Source: Kocuria rosea (GTDB taxonomy: Bacteria; Actinomycetota; Actinomycetes; Actinomycetales; Micrococcaceae). Taken from it: DNA of 64,000 bases. A program made the position numbers and the translations under genes. The stretch's first letter is position 1, and each line of letters starts with the position of its first letter. Under the pieces are notes generated by a model. That model saw only the letters and a list, made by a program, of their open reading frames with translations, was not told where the DNA came from and did not search any database. Shown here piece after piece: positions 59,568 to 64,000 of the stretch. The stretch is from the NCBI RefSeq assembly GCF_006094695.1, contig NZ_CP035103.1, positions 3,844,001 to 3,908,000 on the forward strand, read 5' to 3'.

Positions 59568-60281
59568 CTACAGGGAGTTCCACAGCACGAGAGCCGCGCC
59601 CAGCGTGGAGACCGACAGCGCCACGCGGCGCACTCGTTGCCGGTCCAGGCGCTTGTTGACCAGCCCTGACAGGGCGAACCCCAGCATCATCGCCGGGGTG
59701 AGGATCGCGGCGAACTGCAGGATGTGCTGATCCAGGGCTCCGACCGCGGCGAGGCCGACCAGGGACATGAGGGCTCCCACGAGGAAGAAGGCGCTCATGG
59801 TGCCGCGCAGCTGTGCGGTGGAGGAGCCCTGCCACACCAGGGCCATGGGCGGGCCCCCGATGGCCGTGGCGGTCCCGAGCACCCCGGAGGCCGCCCCGGC
59901 GACGGCGACGGTGACGGGACGGGGCGCGGGGCGCCAACCCCAGATGCTCAGCAGGACACCCAGCAGCACCGTGCCGGCCAGCGTCAACGCCAGCCCGCGG
60001 GCGGGCAGGAAGGCCACCAGGGCAGCACCGATCACCGTGCCGGGGACACGTCCGAGCAGGGCCCACCCGGTCCCGGACAGGTCGATGGCCGTGCGGTCCC
60101 GGAGCACCCCGAGCACGGTGACGCCGGCTGCGAGCAGCACGATGGACCCCGGCAGCAGCGAGGGATCGACCAGAGCGATCGCCGGGGCCGCCAGCATCCC
60201 CAGTCCGAATCCGATCGCCCCCTGCAGGCAGGCCGCCAGGACGATCACCACGCCGATGATGACGAGCTCCACACCACTCAT
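59568..60281 (-). CDS. TauE/SafE-family sulfite/anion exporter-like permease
   Basis: A 237-residue membrane protein with about eight hydrophobic segments. The first repeat LAACLQGAIGFGLGMLAAPA and the second GAASGVLGTATAIGGPPMALV show the internal duplication of TauE/SafE (DUF81) proteins. Family members move sulfite, sulfoacetate or other organic anions. A short AAGG site lies 9 bases before the ATG. It sits downstream of the Nramp-like gene on the same strand, but a strong terminator separates them. Confidence 0.87.
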   Translation of the reverse strand: MSGVELVIIGVVIVLAACLQGAIGFGLGMLAAPAIALVDPSLLPGSIVLLAAGVTVLGVLRDRTAIDLSGTGWALLGRVPGTVIGAALVAFLPARGLALTLAGTVLLGVLLSIWGWRPAPRPVTVAVAGAASGVLGTATAIGGPPMALVWQGSSTAQLRGTMSAFFLVGALMSLVGLAAVGALDQHILQFAAILTPAMMLGFALSGLVNKRLDRQRVRRVALSVSTLGAALVLWNSL

Positions 60282-60408
60282 GTCTGCACCTTCATACGGT
60301 TCGGGGCTGGTCGGTCGGATTTTCCCGGGTGGAACGAGGCCATCACGGCCAACCGTGCATCCACCGGGGCCTTGCACGGCGATCATCCCCCGCTGGGTAG
60401 GGCCGATG

Positions 60409-60448
60409 GCAGAGGGCGGGAACCACTGGTGTGGTTCCCGCCCTCTGC
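60409..60448 (-). terminator. Perfect 18-bp hairpin terminator
   Basis: Arms at 60409-60426 and 60431-60448 (GCAGAGGGCGGGAACCAC and its complement) pair perfectly with a 4-base loop. It ends the DHDPS/Nramp-like operon. Confidence 0.8.
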
Positions 60449-60473
60449 GTTCCGTGTGGGCTGGAGGTGCAGG

Positions 60474-61787
60474 TCAGCCGATCAGCGTGGTGAGGAGCCG
60501 GTAGCAGGTGGCCAGGATCGCGGCCAGGCCGAGCAGGCCCAGGGCGGTCTGCCACCAGCGGTTGGCGTAGCGGCCCATCACGTCGCGGCGGGTGGCCATG
60601 ATCAGCAGCAGGACGCCCAGCAGCGGGGCGACGATCACGGTCAGCGCCTGGGCGGTGATGATCAGCTGGATCGGGGAGCCCTGGGCGAGCAGGGTCACGG
60701 CCAGGCCGAAGGCCAGGACCACGCAGATCATGGCCTTCACCCGGTGGCGGTCCAGTTTGTTGCCCCAGCCCAGCGTGTCCGAGATGAGGGTGCCTCCGGC
60801 GGTGGCGTTGGCGATCATCGAGGAGAACGCCGCCCCCGTGAACCCGAGGCCGAAGACGGTCGTGCCGATCGGCCCGGCCAACGGCTCCAGGACCTTGGAC
60901 AGGTCCCCCAGCGTGGCGGCGGTGCCGCCGGTGGCCTGCAGAGCGGTGGCCGCGACCACGATGACCAGGATGGTCATGATGCCCGGGGCGACGATGCCGG
61001 GGATGGTGTCGGCCAGGGTGGTGGCCTTGTACTGCTCGGGGCGCAGGCCCCGTTCCCTCGAGGCGTAGCCGGTGTAGAAGGCGGCGTTGATCGAGAAGTT
61101 GGTGCCGACCAGGGCCACCAGCAGCATCCCGGCTCCGGGGGGCAGGGACGGGATGAATCCGTCGGACACCTCGACCCAGTCGGGCTGGGTGAGCAGCGCC
61201 GAGGCGAGGAACCCGGCGGCCATCAGGGCGATGATCGCCAGCAGTCCCCGTTCGAAGAGCTTGTAGTAGTTCGGTGCCCAGGCCACCACGCCCACGAGCA
61301 CGGTGCAGGCCAGGGTCCACAGGGTCGGGGAGCCGCCGAAGACCATGGACATCCCCAGCCCGGAGCCCACCGCGTTGCCCACGGAGAACATCAGGGTGAT
61401 CAGGAAGACCCCGATGCCGGCGGCCACCCCGGTGATCTTGCCGAGGTGCATCTTGATCATCTGGATCAGGGAGCGGTCGGAGGCCAGGGCGATCCGCACG
61501 CTCATGTCGGTGAAGCCGAGCATCAGGAGGGTGGAGACGGCGATGACCCAGATCAGGTCGTAGCCGTGGAGGCTGCCGGCCTGGACTGCCGAGGTCAGGT
61601 TGCCCGGGCCGAACTGCCAGGCCCCGACGATGAACCCCGGGCCCATGAGGGCCAGCGCGCCCAGCAGCCGGGATCGGCGGTTGGGTCGGGCGGGGGGTTC
61701 AGTGCCGAGTGCGGGGGTCTCGGAGTCGGTCACCTCGTGAGTGACCGAGTGCGCGGACTTCTTGGATCGAGCAGTCATGCTGGTCAT
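60474..61787 (-). CDS. Nramp-like transporter lacking the metal-binding motif
   Basis: A 437-residue membrane protein with about eleven helices after a hydrophilic 40-residue N-terminus. The fold matches Nramp: MGPGFIVGAWQFGPGNLTSA corresponds to helix 1, but the metal-binding DPGN is GPGN (Gly60). The helix 6 A/C-M-x-H motif is replaced by VGTNFSINAAFYTG. Classical Mn2+/Fe2+ transport is therefore unlikely. It lies in one operon with a DHDPS-family enzyme under a LacI repressor, which suggests an organic substrate. ATG 61787 follows GGAGA. ATG 61778 is the alternative. Confidence 0.85.
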   Translation of the reverse strand: MTSMTARSKKSAHSVTHEVTDSETPALGTEPPARPNRRSRLLGALALMGPGFIVGAWQFGPGNLTSAVQAGSLHGYDLIWVIAVSTLLMLGFTDMSVRIALASDRSLIQMIKMHLGKITGVAAGIGVFLITLMFSVGNAVGSGLGMSMVFGGSPTLWTLACTVLVGVVAWAPNYYKLFERGLLAIIALMAAGFLASALLTQPDWVEVSDGFIPSLPPGAGMLLVALVGTNFSINAAFYTGYASRERGLRPEQYKATTLADTIPGIVAPGIMTILVIVVAATALQATGGTAATLGDLSKVLEPLAGPIGTTVFGLGFTGAAFSSMIANATAGGTLISDTLGWGNKLDRHRVKAMICVVLAFGLAVTLLAQGSPIQLIITAQALTVIVAPLLGVLLLIMATRRDVMGRYANRWWQTALGLLGLAAILATCYRLLTTLIG

Positions 61788-61816
61788 CGTCGTTCTCCAC
61801 CGTCCTGGTTGGGAAA

Positions 61817-62785
61817 TCACACCACGCTGGTGGCCTGGAAGCCGCGGGTCGTCGTGTAGTGGGCGTTGTCACCGATGAGCCCGGCGGAGGTCAGGGCGGC
61901 GGAGATCTCCTCGCGCGCCCCCTCGGCCAGGGGCAGCAGCGGCGGACGGACCACGGCGTTGGGCAGCACCCCGCGCTCGACCAGGCCCATCTTCAGCGCC
62001 ACGGTGCCCTCCATGTGGGAGCCGCGGTGGTAGACGGCCTTGGTGACCGGCAGCAGCTTGTCGTGCAGCGCCCGGGCGGCGGCGTAGTCCTTGGCCTTGC
62101 CCGCGGCGATCAGCTCGATCAGCGGCTCGGGGGCGAGTCCGCCGTAGCCGACCAGGGCGCCGTCGACGTCGAACATGGTGTGCAGCAGGTACTCGTCGTG
62201 GCAGGTGAGGATCTGCAGCTCCGGGTTCTCCTTGCGCAGCACGGGGATCTCGGTGTCCCAGCGGCGCATGTTGCGCACCCCGTTCTTGGTGGCGAAGACC
62301 CCGGGCTGGGCGGCGATCTCGAGCTGGGTCCTGAGGTTGTAGGTGGCCTTGGTGGCGTCGGGGTACTGGAAGAGGATCAGCGGCAGGTCGGACTCCTCGT
62401 GGATGATCCGGTAGCGCTGCTGCGGGGCGCCGTCCTGGTAGCCGAAGCGCAGCCAGCCGTGGGAGGGGTAGACCAGTCCGGCCTTGGCCCCGGCCTCGGC
62501 GGCCCGGGCGGCCTCGAGGCCGGCGACCTTGTCACCCTCGCCGGTGATGCCGGCGATGATCGGCACCTCGCCGGCGGCGTCGACCATGGTGCGGATGACG
62601 TCGACCTGCTCCTCGGCGGTGAGGTAGGTGCCCTCCCCGGCGTGGCCGAGGCAGACCAGGCCCTTCACGCCCGGCACGGAGGCGAGCCAGCGGGTCAGGT
62701 TCGCCACGGCGTCGTGGTCGACCTCCATGTCGGCGGTGAACGGGGTGACGGGGGCGGGAACGAGACCGCGGAGATCGAGAGACAT
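61817..62785 (-). CDS. Dihydrodipicolinate synthase (DapA) family aldolase/lyase
   Basis: A 322-residue class I aldolase of the DHDPS/NAL family. The Schiff-base Lys lies in FATKNGVRNMRRW and the proton-relay Tyr in ILFQYPDATKA. The substrate-carboxylate loop is GHAGEGTYL, where biosynthetic DapA has G-T-T-GE, so it is not the lysine enzyme. Keto-acid cleavage or dehydration of a sugar acid is more likely. AAGGAACC precedes the ATG. It is the first gene of the LacI-controlled operon. Confidence 0.9.
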   Translation of the reverse strand: MSLDLRGLVPAPVTPFTADMEVDHDAVANLTRWLASVPGVKGLVCLGHAGEGTYLTAEEQVDVIRTMVDAAGEVPIIAGITGEGDKVAGLEAARAAEAGAKAGLVYPSHGWLRFGYQDGAPQQRYRIIHEESDLPLILFQYPDATKATYNLRTQLEIAAQPGVFATKNGVRNMRRWDTEIPVLRKENPELQILTCHDEYLLHTMFDVDGALVGYGGLAPEPLIELIAAGKAKDYAAARALHDKLLPVTKAVYHRGSHMEGTVALKMGLVERGVLPNAVVRPPLLPLAEGAREEISAALTSAGLIGDNAHYTTTRGFQATSVV

Positions 62786-62802
62786 TTGAGGTTCCTTCTG
62801 GG

Positions 62803-62858
62803 TTGAGAACGTTTGCGGGAACGTTTTCAACTATGATGTGACTCATGACACCTGTCAA
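62803..62858 (-). promoter_or_regulatory. Consensus promoter with 28-bp LacI-type operator
   Basis: On the minus strand TTGACA (62858-62853), a 17-base spacer and CATAGT (62835-62830) form a near-consensus promoter. Directly downstream, 62830-62803 is a palindrome with arms TTGAAAACGTT and AACGTTCTCAA (10 of 11 paired). A bound repressor would block initiation of the DHDPS operon. The rest of 62786-62973 holds no gene apart from the micro-ORF. Confidence 0.75.
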
Positions 62859-62957
62859 CACCTCCGCCGAAACTTTCTGTGACTCAGCTCATGGGACCCC
62901 ACCGCTCGGGCCCGCCTCAGGGCCTGTCCTGCCAAGGGCTTTGGTATCGTCCGAGCC

Positions 62958-62981
62958 ATGGACCAGGACGGGCATGACTGA
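62958..62981 (+). CDS. Putative 7-codon leaderless ORF before lacI
   Basis: TATCGT (62945-62950) and a 7-base gap point to ATG 62958, which encodes MDQDGHD and stops at 62981. The LacI ATG at 62974 lies inside it in another frame, so the two overlap by 8 bases (ATGACTGA). Coupled translation of the repressor is possible. Confidence 0.35.
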   Translation: MDQDGHD

Positions 62982-64000
62982 GCAGGCGGGCTCACGCACC
63001 GTGACGATCCGTGACGTCGCCCGGGTCGCCGGGGTGAGCATCTCCACGGTCTCGAGGGTGCTCGACGACCGCCACCCGCCCTCGAAGTCCCCCTCGGCCG
63101 AACGCGTCCGGGCTGCCGCGGCCGAGCTGGGCTACCGCCCCGATGCCTACGCCTCCGGGTTGCGCCGCCAGCACACCGGCACCGTCGGGGTCCTGGTCCC
63201 GCGGCTGTCGGACACGGTGATGGCGGTGTTCTTCGAGGAGGTCGCCCGGGCGTGTGCGCGCCAGGCCGGTTTCGCCATGGTGGCCACCACCGAGGACCGG
63301 CCCGAGGCCGAGAGGGCCACCGTGGAGACCCTGCTGCGCCAGCGCGTGGACGGGCTGATCCTGACCACCGCCCGCCTGGAGGACCCCGTCGCCGCCCAGC
63401 TGCGGGCGCAGGGGGTGCCGCACGTCCTGGCGCTGCGCACCGATCACATCAGTCCCTCGGCCACCGGCGACGACGAGCTCGGCGGGTATCTGGCCACCCG
63501 CCATCTGCTGGATCTGGGCCACCGGGACATCGCCCTGGTCGCCGGGCCCTCCTACGCCTCCACCGCCGTGGCCCGGCAGGCCGGCTACCGCCGCGCCATG
63601 TCCGAGGCCGGCCTGACCGAGGTCGATTACCTCGTCCACGAGTCGACCTTCGGCATGGACTCCGGGGAGACCGTCGCCCGGGCCGTCCTGGCCGGCGCGC
63701 ACCGGCCCACCGCGATCTTCGCCGTCAACGACAACACCGCCATCGGCGTGCTGGCCGCCGCCCAGGCCGCCGGGCTGTCCGTGCCCGGCGATCTGTCGGT
63801 GGTCGGCTACAACGACATCCCCGTCTCGGCCCGCCTGCCCGTGGCCCTGACCACCGTGCGGGTGCCCTTCGACCAGATCGCCGCCAACGCCGTGGAGCTG
63901 CTCACCCAGCAGCGCACCGGCGCCCTCGGCGAACCGCGCCGAGTGGTCACCCCCACTCTCATTCCGCGCCAGTCCACCGCCCGGCCCCCTGCCGCACGCA
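62974..64000 (+). CDS. LacI-family transcriptional repressor (3' end at or beyond window edge)
   Basis: At least 342 residues, open to the window edge but close to full family length. The N-terminal HTH is VTIRDVARVAGVSISTVSRVLDDR, followed by the hinge. The periplasmic-binding-like sensor has GTVGVLVPRLSDTVMAVFFE, DGLILTTARLED, IALVAGPSYASTAVARQAGY, AIFAVNDNTAIGVLAAAQAAG and VVGYNDIPVSARLP. It is divergent from the DHDPS/Nramp-like operon and should bind the operator at 62803-62830. ATG 62974 is preceded by AGGACGGG. Confidence 0.92.
   Translation, partial: MTEQAGSRTVTIRDVARVAGVSISTVSRVLDDRHPPSKSPSAERVRAAAAELGYRPDAYASGLRRQHTGTVGVLVPRLSDTVMAVFFEEVARACARQAGFAMVATTEDRPEAERATVETLLRQRVDGLILTTARLEDPVAAQLRAQGVPHVLALRTDHISPSATGDDELGGYLATRHLLDLGHRDIALVAGPSYASTAVARQAGYRRAMSEAGLTEVDYLVHESTFGMDSGETVARAVLAGAHRPTAIFAVNDNTAIGVLAAAQAAGLSVPGDLSVVGYNDIPVSARLPVALTTVRVPFDQIAANAVELLTQQRTGALGEPRRVVTPTLIPRQSTARPPAAR

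Noticed and set aside
59724..61859. A 711-codon plus-strand open frame
   Set aside because: Low-complexity His/Gly/Gln/Asp sequence, antisense to the TauE-like and Nramp-like genes.

Overview
The window is very GC-rich (estimated above 70 percent by eye). Ribosome binding sites are AGGAGG-like, GTG starts are common, and many genes are preceded by a TANNNT box only 6-7 bases before the start codon, as expected for leaderless actinobacterial mRNAs. Gene content (LysG/LysE pair, MT0933-like proteins, SCO1664 and MSMEG_4193 family proteins, RskA-type anti-sigma factor, class F sortase) points to an actinobacterium. The Micrococcaceae, perhaps Kocuria, is my best guess, but no rRNA or marker gene is present to prove it. 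It reads as ordinary chromosome: I see no insertion sequence, prophage, tRNA, rRNA or CRISPR array.

Layout. 1-1857 is the 3' part of a P-type cation ATPase. 2-12 kb is an aromatic-type catabolic cluster: MFS transporter, cyclase-family hydrolase, FAD monooxygenase, ACMSD-like amidohydrolase, two FAH-family proteins, LysR regulator, SDR and extradiol dioxygenase. The two divergent promoter regions of this cluster share a GATAC-type motif. 12-13.5 kb is a divergent lysG/lysE pair for basic amino acid export. 13.5-15.1 kb holds small proteins. 15.2-18.5 kb is a same-strand run of a CueP-type copper lipoprotein, an HSL-type esterase, a flavin monooxygenase and an FMN reductase. 18.6-24.5 kb is mixed, and includes a glycosyltransferase frame that has no stop of its own and runs through the next gene. 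24.6-27.8 kb is an ECF sigma factor with an RskA-like anti-sigma factor, diverging from a secreted CHRD-like protein and a class F sortase.

30.9-36.5 kb is an L-idonate/gluconate catabolic operon: GntP permease, 5-ketogluconate reductase, idonate dehydrogenase and FGGY gluconokinase, with a divergent GntR regulator. 36.6-45.4 kb contains a YoaK-type membrane protein, a deaminase, a UvrA-like ATPase, an ApbE flavin transferase joined to a truncated FMN-binding domain, secreted and membrane proteins, and a beta-lactamase-like lipoprotein. 45.4-49.3 kb has an ABC-F protein divergent from two tandem AraC regulators. 49.2-55.3 kb has the SCO1664/MSMEG_4193 pair, a MoxR-like AAA ATPase with a VWA partner, and a DUF808 membrane protein. 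55.5-59.4 kb has hydrolases, a class-I amidotransferase-like protein lacking its cysteine, and an alcohol dehydrogenase. 59.6-64 kb has a TauE-type permease and a LacI-controlled operon of an atypical Nramp-like transporter and a DHDPS-family lyase/aldolase.

The signal I find most worth following is regulatory. At least twelve genes fit TANNNT-N6/7-start. In three places (before the ABC-F gene, before DUF808 and before lacI) the same rule points to a tiny ORF of 4, 20 or 7 codons. In each case its stop codon overlaps or abuts the start of a downstream reading frame, suggesting leaderless micro-ORFs that control translation by coupling.
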